NCBI RefSeq assembly: GCF_003265325.1
Contig: NZ_QGNX01000010.1
Location: 32,791 to 96,790 of the forward strand
Length of the DNA: 64,000 bases
Reading direction: 5' to 3'
Origin: Oceanibium sediminis
GTDB taxonomy: Bacteria > Pseudomonadota > Alphaproteobacteria > Rhodobacterales > Rhodobacteraceae
The stretch's first letter is position 1. Each line of letters starts with the position of its first letter. Made by a program: the position numbers and the translations under genes. The notes beneath the pieces are model-generated. The model was given only the letters and a program-made list of their open reading frames with translations, did no database searches and was not told the origin of the DNA. Below are positions 18,678 through 30,002 of this stretch, piece after piece.

Positions 18678-19823
18678 AACCGCCGTGGGCAGGCCGACCA
18701 GGTCCGCCAGACTGCCGAGCAGCAGCGCGCCGAGCGCGGCGCTGCCGATCCCGGTCATGACCCAGAGGCTCATCACCCGGCCGCGGTAATCGTCGGGCAG
18801 CGTCGGCAGCAGGGCGGCCTGCATGGTGATCCCGATCACCGTGCCGGTCGCGCCAAGCGCTGCCGCCGCCGCGACCGTCAGCGGCCAGCTGTCGCCCAGG
18901 ACCAGCACCGCCGAGACCGCCAGCCCGCAAAAGGCGGCGATGCGCGCGGCCAGCGGCACGGTCCCCGCGGGTTGGCGCGGCAGGATCACCGACAGACCTG
19001 CCGCGCACAGCGCCCCGAGCCCCGTGGCGGAGGTCAGGATCCCCAGTCCCGCCGGCCCCTGCTTGTAGATCCCGTCCGCGATCAGCGGCATCAGCTCCAG
19101 CAGGCCCCGCCCGACGACGGCATTGGCCGCCGTTATCGCCAGCACCGTGCGGATGAAGGGCGATTTTATCGCAAGGCCGAAGCCCGAAGCCAGCGCCGCG
19201 AACAGCCCCATATCCGGCGCGCCGCTGTACTGGCGCTCGCGCGGGTGCAGGAACGGCAGGATCAGTTGGTAGGGCAGCGACAGCGCGACGATGGCCCAAA
19301 GCCCGGTGCCGATGCCGAACTGCGCGATCAGCATACCGGCGATGGCCGGGCCGACACTGCGCGCGAGGTTGAAGTTGATCGCCGCCGCGCTCGAGACGGA
19401 GCCAATCGCCTCTCGCGGGACCAGCAGCGGCGCGAGGCTCATGCGGATCGGATGATGCGCCGAGGTGACGATGCCGATCGACATGGCAAAGCCCAGCAGC
19501 AAGGTGGTCGACATCCACCCCAGTCCGTAGCTGCCCGCCATCGCCACCGAGATGGTGAACATCGCGAATTGCGCCATAGCGGCGGCCCGGCGCACTTCTG
19601 CACGGTCCACCAGAGCCCCGAACAGCGGGCCGGTCAGCATCACCGGCGCAAAGTTCAGGAACGCGACCCAGCCGACGAAACTGGCGCTGCCCGACAGATC
19701 CCAGGCCAGCCAGGCCAGCGTCGTGCGCTGGATCCACAGCGCCTGAAGGGCAAAGGCGTTGCCGATGAAGTAAAGGCGGAACCCGGGCGAGTGGAATGCG
19801 GCGATGTTCTGGAGAATTTGCAT
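18618..19823 (-). CDS. MFS transporter (EntS-like MFS_3 family)
   Basis: This transporter has about 401 residues from ATG 19823 (MQILQNIAAFHSPGFRLYFIG); the open frame extends further upstream but that part is not MFS-like and overlaps the DUF1127 leader on the other strand. It shows twelve hydrophobic segments, the early ARTTLAWLAWDLSGSASFVG-like first loop typical of MFS_3 exporters, GPLFGALVDRAEVRR as motif A, and DDYRGRVMSLW in the second half. Substrate unknown. Its 3' end overlaps the tupA tail on the opposite strand. Confidence 0.85.
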   Translation of the reverse strand: MQILQNIAAFHSPGFRLYFIGNAFALQALWIQRTTLAWLAWDLSGSASFVGWVAFLNFAPVMLTGPLFGALVDRAEVRRAAAMAQFAMFTISVAMAGSYGLGWMSTTLLLGFAMSIGIVTSAHHPIRMSLAPLLVPREAIGSVSSAAAINFNLARSVGPAIAGMLIAQFGIGTGLWAIVALSLPYQLILPFLHPRERQYSGAPDMGLFAALASGFGLAIKSPFIRTVLAITAANAVVGRGLLELMPLIADGIYKQGPAGLGILTSATGLGALCAAGLSVILPRQPAGTVPLAARIAAFCGLAVSAVLVLGDSWPLTVAAAAALGATGTVIGITMQAALLPTLPDDYRGRVMSLWVMTGIGSAALGALLLGSLADLVGLPTAVLSVGGAAFFFLLTAPRFLR

Positions 19824-20001
19824 CCTGTCGTGTGTTCCTTGCGGCCGATCCGGCCAAATGGGGCCCCCGGGGGGAGCGTTGCAGCCCATGCATACCGGCA
19901 ATGCCGCAAGAGACGTTGTTCCTGCGCCGATCAGGAGTATGTGTGCACTGCACAATATGAAGCCTGGGCAAAAGCCCCAGAACGCCGTGAAAGACGATGA
20001 C

Positions 20002-20214
20002 ATGACGCAAGTAGCACAAGTCGGCAGGTTGCACAGCCTGATGATCGCGACCCGGATGACGGTCTCGGCAGGACTGACTGCTGTACAGCGGAAGGTCGCG
20101 GCCCACAGGACCGAGCGAGAGCTCGCGGCGTTGCCGGACGACATACTGAGAGACCTCGGCCTAGAGCGCGGTCGTCTCAGAACAGCGGCCAGGAAGGCTG
20201 CAAACCAACTCTGA
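20002..20214 (+). CDS. DUF1127 small protein
   Basis: This protein has about 70 residues from ATG 20002. The C-terminal half carries the DUF1127 core ERELAALPDDILRDLGLERG followed by basic residues. DUF1127 proteins are arginine-rich micro-proteins of alphaproteobacteria implicated in stress response, RNA binding/turnover and phosphate metabolism. A second DUF1127 gene follows 43 bases downstream. The start is chosen as the ATG after a GACGATGAC stretch; an internal ATG (MIATRM) is possible. Confidence 0.75.
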   Translation: MTQVAQVGRLHSLMIATRMTVSAGLTAVQRKVAAHRTERELAALPDDILRDLGLERGRLRTAARKAANQL

Positions 20215-20257
20215 TGATGTGCGCACCCATGGACGGGGCGCCGAAAGGAAGACGAAA

Positions 20258-20479
20258 ATGGCTTTTTTCACTGACACCACCACCACCACCGCAGGCAACG
20301 GCCTGTTCGCACGTATCGCCCGCGTTTTCGCACGGATTCAGCAGTCGCTGGCCGAAAGCCGTGAGTTCCGTCGCACCTACAATGAGCTGAACTCGCTCAG
20401 CGATCGTGAACTGGCCGACCTGGGCCTGAACCGCATGGACCTGAGCCGCGTCGCCCGCGACACGGTTTACGGCAACTGA
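20258..20479 (+). CDS. DUF1127 small protein
   Basis: This 73-residue protein has an AAAGGAAG ribosome binding site and a start MAFFTDTTTTTAGNGLF; the C-terminal DUF1127 core is LNSLSDRELADLGLNRMDLS. It is followed 83 bases later by a strong terminator whose loop contains TCCTCCC. In Rhodobacter sphaeroides a DUF1127 protein is encoded with CcsR small RNAs bearing CCUCCUCCC loops, so this arrangement is worth comparing. Confidence 0.88.
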   Translation: MAFFTDTTTTTAGNGLFARIARVFARIQQSLAESREFRRTYNELNSLSDRELADLGLNRMDLSRVARDTVYGN

Positions 20480-20562
20480 TAGCACTGATCGTTTCGGGAA
20501 ATCCGGCGGCGTGTATGGCCGCAAGGCCCGGAAAGATAACGACAGATGCAGTAACGAGTATT

Positions 20563-20597
20563 AACCGGCAGGGTCCTCCCCCCTGCCGGTTTTTTTA
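20563..20597 (+). terminator. Rho-independent terminator after the DUF1127 pair
   Basis: AACCGGCAGGG pairs with CCCTGCCGGTT and is followed by seven Ts. The loop contains TCCTCCC, complementary to Shine-Dalgarno sequences. It may also serve the convergent uvrD in reverse. Confidence 0.88.
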
Positions 20598-20659
20598 TGC
20601 GCGCAGGTGATTTTCCGTCGTGTTCAGGCGGGGGCTGACCGGGGGATCGAGCCCCGGAC

Positions 20660-23047
20660 TCAGAACGGAATCGCGTCCGAGGGGCTGAGGTAGCTGGAGA
20701 CGACGCGCTTGGTGCCGGACTTCTCGAAATCGACGGTCAGCTTGTCGCCTTCGATCTCCATCACTTCGCCGTAGCCGAATTTCTGGTGGAAGACCCGTTC
20801 GCCGACCGCAAAGGCGCTGACGGCTTCCGCGTCGATCACCATGTTGCGCGCTTCCGAGGGCGCGCGCGTCCCGCGCTGCCCGGTCCGTGCCTGCATCCGT
20901 TTCCAGCCGGGGGAGTTGTAGACGTCCGCGCGCGACACCTTTTCCTCCAGCTGCGAGCCGCGCATCACGCCCGGCATCTCCTGCGTGGCGGGGGCCGCGG
21001 CCCCGAAGCCGCCGCCGTACAGGCCGGGGGGCGTCAGCACCTCGACATGTTCGGCGGGAAGTTCGTCGATGAAGCGTGAGGGCAGGGCGGATTGCCACTG
21101 GTTGTAGATGCGCCGATTCGCGGCAAAGCTGATCGTGCAGTGCCGCTCGGCCCGGGTGATGCCGACATAGGCGAGACGCCGCTCTTCCTCCACGCCCTTC
21201 AGGCCGCTTTCGTCCATCGAGCGTTGCGAGGGGAACAGCCCATCCTCCCACCCCGGCAGGAAGACGGCGGGAAATTCCAGACCCTTGGCGGCGTGCAGCG
21301 TCATGATGGAGACCTTGGCGCCGGAATCCTCCTGCGCGTTGTCCATCACCAGGCTGACGTGTTCCAGGAAACCTTGCAGGTTCTCGAACTCGTCCAGCGC
21401 CTTGATCAGTTCCTTGAGGTTTTCCAGCCGGCCCGGCGCCTCGGTGGATTTGTCGTTCTTCCAGAACTCGGTGTAGCCGGATTCGTCCAGGATGATCTCG
21501 GCCAGTTCCACGTGGCTCAGGTCCTGCTGGCGGGCCTGGGCGGACCAGCGGTCGAAACTCTCGACCAGGCGGCGCAACTCCACCGCCGCCTTGCCCTTCA
21601 TCGCCCCTTCGGCCAGCACGATTCGCGCGCCTTCCAGCATCGACACGCCATTCTGGCGCGCCGCCTGGTTGATGGTCTGCTGCGCCTTGTCGCCGATGCC
21701 GCGCTTGGGGGTGTTCACGATCCGCTCGAACGCCAGGTCGTCGTCGGGCGACAGGGTGACGCGGAAATAGGCCATGGCGTCGCGGATCTCCATCCGCTCG
21801 TAAAAGCGGGGGCCGCCGATCACGCGGTAGGGCAGGCCGATGGTCAGGAAACGATCCTCGAAAGCGCGCATCTGGTAGGACGCGCGCACCAGGATCGCCT
21901 GGTCGTCCAGGCTGAGCGGGGCATGGCCACGTGTGCCGGATTGATAGGCTTCGATCTCCTCCCCGATCCAGCGGGCTTCCTCCTCGCCGTCCCAATGGCC
22001 GATCAGGCGCAGCTTGTCGCCGCCTTCGGCATCGGTCCAGAGCGTCTTGCCCAAACGATCCTCGTTCGCGGCGATCACGCCAGAGGCGGCGGCCAGGATA
22101 TGCGGGGTGGAGCGGTAGTTCTGTTCCAGGCGCACCACCTTCGCGCCGGGGAAGTCCTTTTCGAAGCGCAGGATGTTGCCCACCTCGGCCCCGCGCCAGC
22201 CATAGATGGACTGGTCGTCGTCCCCCACGCAGGCGATGTTCTTGTGCCCGCCCGCCAGAAGGCGCAGCCAGAGGTACTGGGCGACGTTGGTATCCTGGTA
22301 CTCGTCGACAAGGATGTAGCGAAACCAGCGCTGGTACTTCTCCAGCACGTCGGGGTTGTCCTGGAAGATGCGCACCACGTGCAGCAGAAGGTCGCCGAAA
22401 TCGACGGCGTTCAGGGTCTTCAGCCGTTCCTGGTACTGTTCGTAGAATTCCGTGCCGCGGTGGTTGTAGGCCCCGGCCTCGGACCCCGGCACCTTGTCTG
22501 GCGTCCAGGCGCGGTTTTTCCAGCGGTCGATCAGCCCGGCCAGCATCCGCGCGGGCCAGCGCTTGTCGTCCACGCCTTCGGCCCGGATCAGCTGCTTCAG
22601 CAGGCGGATCTGGTCGTCGGTGTCCAGTATGGTGAAGTTGGATCTCAGGCCCACCAGCTCCGCATGGCGGCGCAGCAGCTTGACGCAGATCGAGTGGAAG
22701 GTGCCGAGCCATGGCATCCCCTCGATCCGGCCGCCGACAAGGGTTCCGACCCTGTCCTTCATCTCGCGCGCAGCCTTGTTGGTGAAGGTCACGGCCAGGA
22801 TTTCATTGGGCTGTGCGCGCCCGGTGTTCAGCAGATGCGCTATGCGCGCGGTCAGCGCGCGCGTCTTTCCGGTGCCCGCGCCCGCCAGCACCAGGACCGG
22901 GCCGTCAAGAGTTTCCACCGCGTCGCGCTGCGCGGGATTGAGCCCGTCCAGGTAGGGGGCCGGACGCGATGCCATGGCGCGGGCGGACAGCGATTGCTGC
23001 TCCCAGCCGCCAAAGGCGTCGCTTTCGTCACTGTCCCAGTCACTCAT
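20660..23047 (-). CDS. uvrD: ATP-dependent DNA helicase UvrD/PcrA
   Basis: This 795-residue superfamily 1 helicase has a Q-motif LNPAQRDAVE, Walker A AGAGTGKT (residues 55-62), motif II VDEYQDTN, motif III GDDDQSIYGWRGA, motif IV-V including the QNYRST and TLHAAKGLEF boxes, motif VI EERRLAYVGITRA, and a C-terminal Tudor-like region (VGERVFHQKFGYGEVMEIEGDK) found in UvrD/PcrA. It unwinds DNA 3'-5' in nucleotide excision and mismatch repair. Length and motifs are complete. Confidence 0.95.
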   Translation of the reverse strand: MSDWDSDESDAFGGWEQQSLSARAMASRPAPYLDGLNPAQRDAVETLDGPVLVLAGAGTGKTRALTARIAHLLNTGRAQPNEILAVTFTNKAAREMKDRVGTLVGGRIEGMPWLGTFHSICVKLLRRHAELVGLRSNFTILDTDDQIRLLKQLIRAEGVDDKRWPARMLAGLIDRWKNRAWTPDKVPGSEAGAYNHRGTEFYEQYQERLKTLNAVDFGDLLLHVVRIFQDNPDVLEKYQRWFRYILVDEYQDTNVAQYLWLRLLAGGHKNIACVGDDDQSIYGWRGAEVGNILRFEKDFPGAKVVRLEQNYRSTPHILAAASGVIAANEDRLGKTLWTDAEGGDKLRLIGHWDGEEEARWIGEEIEAYQSGTRGHAPLSLDDQAILVRASYQMRAFEDRFLTIGLPYRVIGGPRFYERMEIRDAMAYFRVTLSPDDDLAFERIVNTPKRGIGDKAQQTINQAARQNGVSMLEGARIVLAEGAMKGKAAVELRRLVESFDRWSAQARQQDLSHVELAEIILDESGYTEFWKNDKSTEAPGRLENLKELIKALDEFENLQGFLEHVSLVMDNAQEDSGAKVSIMTLHAAKGLEFPAVFLPGWEDGLFPSQRSMDESGLKGVEEERRLAYVGITRAERHCTISFAANRRIYNQWQSALPSRFIDELPAEHVEVLTPPGLYGGGFGAAAPATQEMPGVMRGSQLEEKVSRADVYNSPGWKRMQARTGQRGTRAPSEARNMVIDAEAVSAFAVGERVFHQKFGYGEVMEIEGDKLTVDFEKSGTKRVVSSYLSPSDAIPF

Positions 23048-23206
23048 GGCGCAAGATGTAGCTGGATCGCGCGCGAAAGGAAAGTATGTTCGCTGGATGT
23101 TCCCGCCCTTTTTTGGGTCTTGACCTTAAGCGGGGTTGAGGTGGCAAGCTTCGCGTTTTCAAGCACCGGACCGGGCCACCGCCCGGCCCAGAAAGGGAAT
23201 TTGACA

Positions 23207-23626
23207 ATGACTGCAAGGATTGAACACGCCAACCTGACCGTTCCGGACCTGGATGCCGCCATTACCTTTTTGCAAACGCTCGAACCGGACTTCGAGGTGC
23301 TGCACGACAGCGGCCCGGGCGAGGAGTATCGCTGGGTGCACGTGGGCACGCCCGCCGGCTACATCGCGCTGGAGGAGCCCCATGAGCCCGGCAAGCCCGG
23401 GACCCGCGCGCGCTACGCCGATTACGGCGTCAATCACGTCGGCTTCGTGGTCGACGACGTGGACGCGGTCGCCGAACGCCTGCTGGCCGCGGGCTACGAG
23501 GAAGGCTTCCGCGCGGAACGCCACCCCTCGCGGATCCGGCGTTACTTCCTCGATTCAAACGGGTTCGAATGGGAGCTTGTGCAATACCTCGTCACCGCGC
23601 CGGAAGAGCGGTTCCGCTACGCCTGA
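23207..23626 (+). CDS. VOC (glyoxalase/bleomycin-resistance) family protein
   Basis: This 139-residue protein has its start at ATG 23207. One pair of VOC beta-alpha-beta-beta-beta modules is visible: IEHANLTVPDLDAAITFL at the N-terminus and VNHVGFVVDDVDAVAERLLAAGY followed by RRYFLDSNGFEWELVQY in the second half. The usual metal ligands His (first module, IEHANL), His (VNHVGF) and Glu (FEWELVQ) are in place, so a metal-dependent reaction on a small molecule is likely. Substrate unknown. Confidence 0.85.
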   Translation: MTARIEHANLTVPDLDAAITFLQTLEPDFEVLHDSGPGEEYRWVHVGTPAGYIALEEPHEPGKPGTRARYADYGVNHVGFVVDDVDAVAERLLAAGYEEGFRAERHPSRIRRYFLDSNGFEWELVQYLVTAPEERFRYA

Positions 23627-23778
23627 GGCGCGCGGCGTCCACGATCGGGCCGGGGTGTAACAGGGGGCCGGGGGCGTTCGGGATCGGAAAATGACGAAAA
23701 TACCCCCTCCCCGCGACAGGGGAGTTCCATATTGGCGATCCGCGCACTACCAAGGATGGCATAACAATCGGAGGTGCC

Positions 23779-24399
23779 ATGGCGCGTATCGTCAACAAGG
23801 TCCTGATCCTGTCTGCCCACCCGGCCCCCCGCCGGTCCGAGGTGAATCGGCAGATGATACGGGTGGCGGAGTGGATCCCCGGCGTGACGCTGATTGACCT
23901 CTACGCGGAATACCCGACCTTCGACATCGATGTGGACGCCGAGCAGGCGCGGCTGGACGACCATGACATCGTGATCTTCCTGCACCCGATGTTCTGGTAT
24001 TCGACCCCGGCCATCCTGAAGGAATGGCAGGACCTGGTGCTGGAATACGGCTACGCCTACGGCGAGGGGGGCACCAAGCTGCACGGCAAGACGTTCTTTT
24101 CCGCCCTGTCCACCGGCGGCGCCCAGGAAGCCTATTCGCCCGAGGGCTACAACCATTTCACCGTGCGCCAACTGCTGGCCCCGCTTGAGCAGACCGCCAA
24201 CCTGTGCGGGATGCGCTACCTGCCGCCCTTCGTGCTGCACCGCGCCCGCTCGGCGAAAGAGCTCGGCACGCTGAGACCCCACTCCCACGCCTGGGAGGAT
24301 CTGCTGGAAGCCCTGGTGCATGGCCGGGTCGACCTGGACGCGGCGACGGTGGGGGAAACGCTGAACCCGCTCGTCGAGCGCCTGCGCGCGGAGGTCTGA
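23779..24399 (+). CDS. kefF: NAD(P)H oxidoreductase, KefF/KefG-type ancillary protein
   Basis: This 206-residue flavodoxin-fold protein opens VNKVLILSAHPAPRRSEVNRQM and has HPMFWYSTPAILKEWQDLVL and FSALSTGGAQEAYSPEGYNHF segments, which are hallmarks of the quinone-reductase-like KefF/KefG family. In E. coli these subunits bind and fully activate the KefC/KefB potassium channel. The gene ends three bases before the Kef channel gene, confirming the pairing. Confidence 0.88.
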   Translation: MARIVNKVLILSAHPAPRRSEVNRQMIRVAEWIPGVTLIDLYAEYPTFDIDVDAEQARLDDHDIVIFLHPMFWYSTPAILKEWQDLVLEYGYAYGEGGTKLHGKTFFSALSTGGAQEAYSPEGYNHFTVRQLLAPLEQTANLCGMRYLPPFVLHRARSAKELGTLRPHSHAWEDLLEALVHGRVDLDAATVGETLNPLVERLRAEV

Positions 24400-24402
24400 G
24401 CG

Positions 24403-26322
<1,920 letters not shown>

Positions 26323-26552
26323 TCCAGCGGAGGGCGGGCAGGCCCGCCCACGCCTTTCGAGCCCGGCAGGCCGGGCGGGTGGCGCGCGTGGCGGCGATTG
26401 TGCGCCGCAATGTGCGTTGCGCCTTTCCCTCGGGGCCCGATGCCTCCGGCGGGGATATTTTGGGACTTTGGAGGGGCTGGTGGAATGCTGAATTGTATGT
26501 TGCAGTGCGGTAGGCTAGCTTTTGGCATCAACATGAATAACCGGGGCCGTCG

Positions 26553-29500
26553 ATGACCAGCTTTTCAAAGATCCTTATCGCAAACCGTGGCGAGATCGCC
26601 ATCCGCGTGATGCGCGCGGCGAACGAGATGGGCAAACGCACCGTCGCCGTGTTTGCCGAGGAGGACAAGCTCAGTCTGCACAGGTTCAAGGCGGACGAGG
26701 CCTATCGCATCGGTGAGGGGCTGGGCCCGGTCGCGGCCTACCTTTCGATCCCGGAGATCATTCGCGTGGCGAAGATGTCCGGGGCGGATGCGATTCACCC
26801 CGGTTATGGCCTGTTGAGCGAGAACCCGGAGCTGGTGGATGCCTGCGATGCGGCCGGGATCACCTTCATCGGCCCGCGCGCCGAGACGATGCGCGCGCTT
26901 GGCGACAAGGCGAGTGCGCGGCGCGTTGCGATGGAGGCCGGGGTGCCGGTGATTCCGGCGACAGAGGTTTTGCCCGACGACATGGACGTCGTGCGCCAGA
27001 TGGCGGAGGAGGTGGGCTATCCCTTCATGCTGAAGGCCAGCTGGGGCGGCGGCGGTCGGGGTATGCGGCCGGTGATGGGCCCAGATGAGCTCGAGGACAA
27101 GGTGCTGGAGGGGCGGCGCGAAGCCGAGAACGCCTTCGGCAACGGCGAGGGTTACCTCGAGAAGATGATCCTGCGCGCCCGCCACGTCGAGGTGCAGATC
27201 CTGGGCGACAACTACGGCGGGATGTATCACCTGTGGGAGCGGGACTGCTCGGTCCAGCGGCGCAACCAGAAGGTGGTGGAGCGCGCGCCCGCGCCTTACC
27301 TCACGCAGGAGCAGCGCGACGAGCTGTGCGACCTGGGCCGCAGGATCTGCGCGCATGTGGGCTATCGCTGTGCGGGCACGGTCGAGTTCCTGATGGATAT
27401 GGACACCAGCGCTTTCTATTTCATCGAGGTGAACCCCCGCGTGCAGGTCGAGCATACCGTGACCGAGGAGGTCACCGGGATCGACATCGTGCGCGCCCAG
27501 ATCCTGCTGGCCGAGGGCAAGACCATTGCCGAGGCGACCGGCAAGGACAGCCAGGACGATGTCACGCTGAATGGTCATGCGTTACAGTGCCGGGTGACGA
27601 CCGAAGACCCGCAGAACAACTTCATTCCCGACTACGGGCGCATCACCGCCTATCGCGGAGCGACCGGCATGGGGATCCGCCTGGACGGCGGCACGGCCTA
27701 TTCCGGTGCAGTGATCACGCGCTACTACGACAGCCTGCTTGAGAAGGTCACCGCCTGGGCGCCGACGCCGGAGGCCGCGATCGCGCGGATGGACCGTGCG
27801 TTGCGCGAGTTCCGCATCCGCGGCGTGTCCACCAACATCGCCTTTGTCGAGAACCTGCTGAAGCACCCCACCTTCCTGAACAACACCTACACGACGAAGT
27901 TCATCGACACGACGCCGGAGCTGTTCGATTTCGCCGAGCGCCGCGACCGGGCCACGAAGATCCTGCGCTACATCGCCGACATTACTGTGAACGGTCACCC
28001 CGAGACCGCCGGTCGCCCGGAACCCAGCGTGCAGGCGTTCCGCCCCCGCGTGCCGGAGCTGCGCGCCCCGGCCCCCGCGTCGGGGACGAAGACCCTGCTG
28101 GACGAGAAGGGGCCGCAGGCCGTCGCCGACTGGATGCTGGCGCAGGAACGTGTCCTGCTGACCGACACCACCATGCGCGACGGTCATCAAAGCCTGCTGG
28201 CCACGCGGATGCGCAGCTATGACATGATCAAGATCGCGGATGCCTATGCGCATAACCTGCCGCAGCTGTTCAGCGTCGAATGCTGGGGCGGGGCGACCTT
28301 CGATGTGGCCTATCGCTTCCTGCAAGAATGCCCCTGGCAGCGGCTGCGCGATCTGCGCGCGAAGATGCCGAACATCCTGACGCAAATGCTTCTGCGGGCC
28401 TCCAACGGGGTGGGCTACACCAACTACCCCGACAACGTGGTCCAGAGATTCGTGCACCAGGCCGCGGAAAGCGGCGTGGACGTGTTCCGCGTGTTCGACA
28501 GCCTGAACTGGGTGGAAAACATGCGCGTCGCGATGGACGCGGTGCTGGAGACGGGCAAGATCTGCGAAGGCACGATCTGTTACACCGGCGATATCCTGAA
28601 CCCCGACCGGGCGAAATACGACCTGAAATACTACGTCGAGATGGGCCAGGCGCTGAAGGGCGCGGGGGCGCATGTGTTGGGGCTGAAGGACATGGCGGGG
28701 CTGCTGAAGCCCGCCTCGGCCGAGATCCTGATCCGCACCTTGAAGGAGGAGGTCGGGCTGCCGATCCATTTCCACACCCATGACACGTCGGGCATCTCCG
28801 CGGCTACGGTACTGGCGGCGGCCCGTGCCGGGGCGGATGCGGTGGATGCGGCGATGGACGCGTTCTCGGGATGTACGTCGCAGCCCTGCCTCGGCTCCAT
28901 CGTCGAGGCGTTGCGCCAGACCGACAAGGACACCGGGATCGATCCGGCGGTGGTGCGCGAAATCTCGGACTACTGGGAAGCGGTGCGGAAGAAATACGCC
29001 GCCTTCGAGTCGGGGCTGAACGCGCCGGCCTCCGAAGTCTACCTGCATGAAATGCCGGGCGGTCAGTTCACCAACCTCAAGGCGCAGGCGCGCTCGATGG
29101 GGCTGGACGAGAAGTGGCACGAGGTCGCGAAGACCTATGCCGAGGTGAACAAGATGTTCGGCGATATCGTCAAGGTGACCCCGAGTTCCAAGGTCGTGGG
29201 CGACATGGCGCTGATGATGGTCGCCCAGGGCCTGACCCGAGAAGAGGTGGAGGACCCGGACCGCGACGTCGCCTTCCCCGACTCGGTGGTCGAGATGATG
29301 CGCGGCCAGCTCGGGCAGCCCCCTGGCGGTTGGCCCAAGTCTATCCAGTCCAAGGTGTTGAAGGGCGAGACGCCCGAAACCGGGCGGCCCGGCGCGCATA
29401 TGGCCCCGGTGGACCTGGAAGCGGCCCGCGCCGAGGCGTCCCAGAAGCTCGGCGGGATGGAGATCGATGACGAGGATCTCTGCGGCTACCTGATGTATCC

Positions 29501-29999
29501 CAAGGTCTTCACCGAATACATGGAGCGGCACCAGATCTATGGCCCGGTGCGCACGCTGCCGACGCCGGTGTTCTTCTACGGCATGATCCCGGGCGAGGAG
29601 ATCAGCGTCGAGATCGACCCCGGCAAGACGCTGGAGATCCGCTTCCAGACCGTGGGCGAGACGAATGAAGAGGGCCAGGCCCGCGTTTTCTTCGAGCTGA
29701 ACGGCCAGCCGCGCACGATCCGGGTGGCGAACCGCAAGGTCGTCGGCTCGACCGAAGCGCGGGCCAAGGCAGAGGCCGGGAACCCCGCGCATATCGGCGC
29801 GCCAATGCCGGGTGTCGTGGCGAGCATCGCGGCAACCCCCGGGCAGACCGTGGCGGAAGGAGACTTGCTGCTGACCATCGAAGCGATGAAGATGGAGACC
29901 GGCATCTACGCCGACCGCGCCGCGGTGGTGAAGGCGGTACACGTCAGCGCGGGGGCGCAGATCGACGCGAAGGACCTGCTCGTGGAATTCGAGGCATAA
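26553..29999 (+). CDS. pyc: Pyruvate carboxylase
   Basis: This 1,148-residue multidomain enzyme has an N-terminal biotin carboxylase (residues about 1-460, opening FSKILIANRGEIAIRVMRAA, ATP-grasp loop GGGGRGM), a carboxyltransferase TIM barrel (about 530-830, DTTMRDGHQSLLATRMR), a PYC allosteric/OADA region, and a C-terminal biotinyl domain with EAMKMETG (biotinylated Lys about 1113). It makes oxaloacetate from pyruvate and bicarbonate, an anaplerotic step typical of roseobacters. It is full-length; the MFS gene starts within a few bases of the stop. Confidence 0.97.
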   Translation: MTSFSKILIANRGEIAIRVMRAANEMGKRTVAVFAEEDKLSLHRFKADEAYRIGEGLGPVAAYLSIPEIIRVAKMSGADAIHPGYGLLSENPELVDACDAAGITFIGPRAETMRALGDKASARRVAMEAGVPVIPATEVLPDDMDVVRQMAEEVGYPFMLKASWGGGGRGMRPVMGPDELEDKVLEGRREAENAFGNGEGYLEKMILRARHVEVQILGDNYGGMYHLWERDCSVQRRNQKVVERAPAPYLTQEQRDELCDLGRRICAHVGYRCAGTVEFLMDMDTSAFYFIEVNPRVQVEHTVTEEVTGIDIVRAQILLAEGKTIAEATGKDSQDDVTLNGHALQCRVTTEDPQNNFIPDYGRITAYRGATGMGIRLDGGTAYSGAVITRYYDSLLEKVTAWAPTPEAAIARMDRALREFRIRGVSTNIAFVENLLKHPTFLNNTYTTKFIDTTPELFDFAERRDRATKILRYIADITVNGHPETAGRPEPSVQAFRPRVPELRAPAPASGTKTLLDEKGPQAVADWMLAQERVLLTDTTMRDGHQSLLATRMRSYDMIKIADAYAHNLPQLFSVECWGGATFDVAYRFLQECPWQRLRDLRAKMPNILTQMLLRASNGVGYTNYPDNVVQRFVHQAAESGVDVFRVFDSLNWVENMRVAMDAVLETGKICEGTICYTGDILNPDRAKYDLKYYVEMGQALKGAGAHVLGLKDMAGLLKPASAEILIRTLKEEVGLPIHFHTHDTSGISAATVLAAARAGADAVDAAMDAFSGCTSQPCLGSIVEALRQTDKDTGIDPAVVREISDYWEAVRKKYAAFESGLNAPASEVYLHEMPGGQFTNLKAQARSMGLDEKWHEVAKTYAEVNKMFGDIVKVTPSSKVVGDMALMMVAQGLTREEVEDPDRDVAFPDSVVEMMRGQLGQPPGGWPKSIQSKVLKGETPETGRPGAHMAPVDLEAARAEASQKLGGMEIDDEDLCGYLMYPKVFTEYMERHQIYGPVRTLPTPVFFYGMIPGEEISVEIDPGKTLEIRFQTVGETNEEGQARVFFELNGQPRTIRVANRKVVGSTEARAKAEAGNPAHIGAPMPGVVASIAATPGQTVAEGDLLLTIEAMKMETGIYADRAAVVKAVHVSAGAQIDAKDLLVEFEA

Positions 30000-30002
30000 G
30001 CA

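Noticed and set aside
18487-20106. Long minus-strand frame over the MFS gene
   Set aside because: Low-complexity Arg/Ala/Gly-rich translation typical of a high-GC shadow frame; the MFS protein is in another frame.
19824-20144. N-terminal extension of the EntS-like MFS protein
   Set aside because: The 107 extra residues are not MFS-like and overlap the DUF1127 gene on the opposite strand; ATG 19823 fits the family start.
21092-23206. Very long plus-strand frame antisense to uvrD, running into the VOC gene
   Set aside because: Only the last 140 codons match a family; the rest is antisense of uvrD, so the gene starts at 23207.
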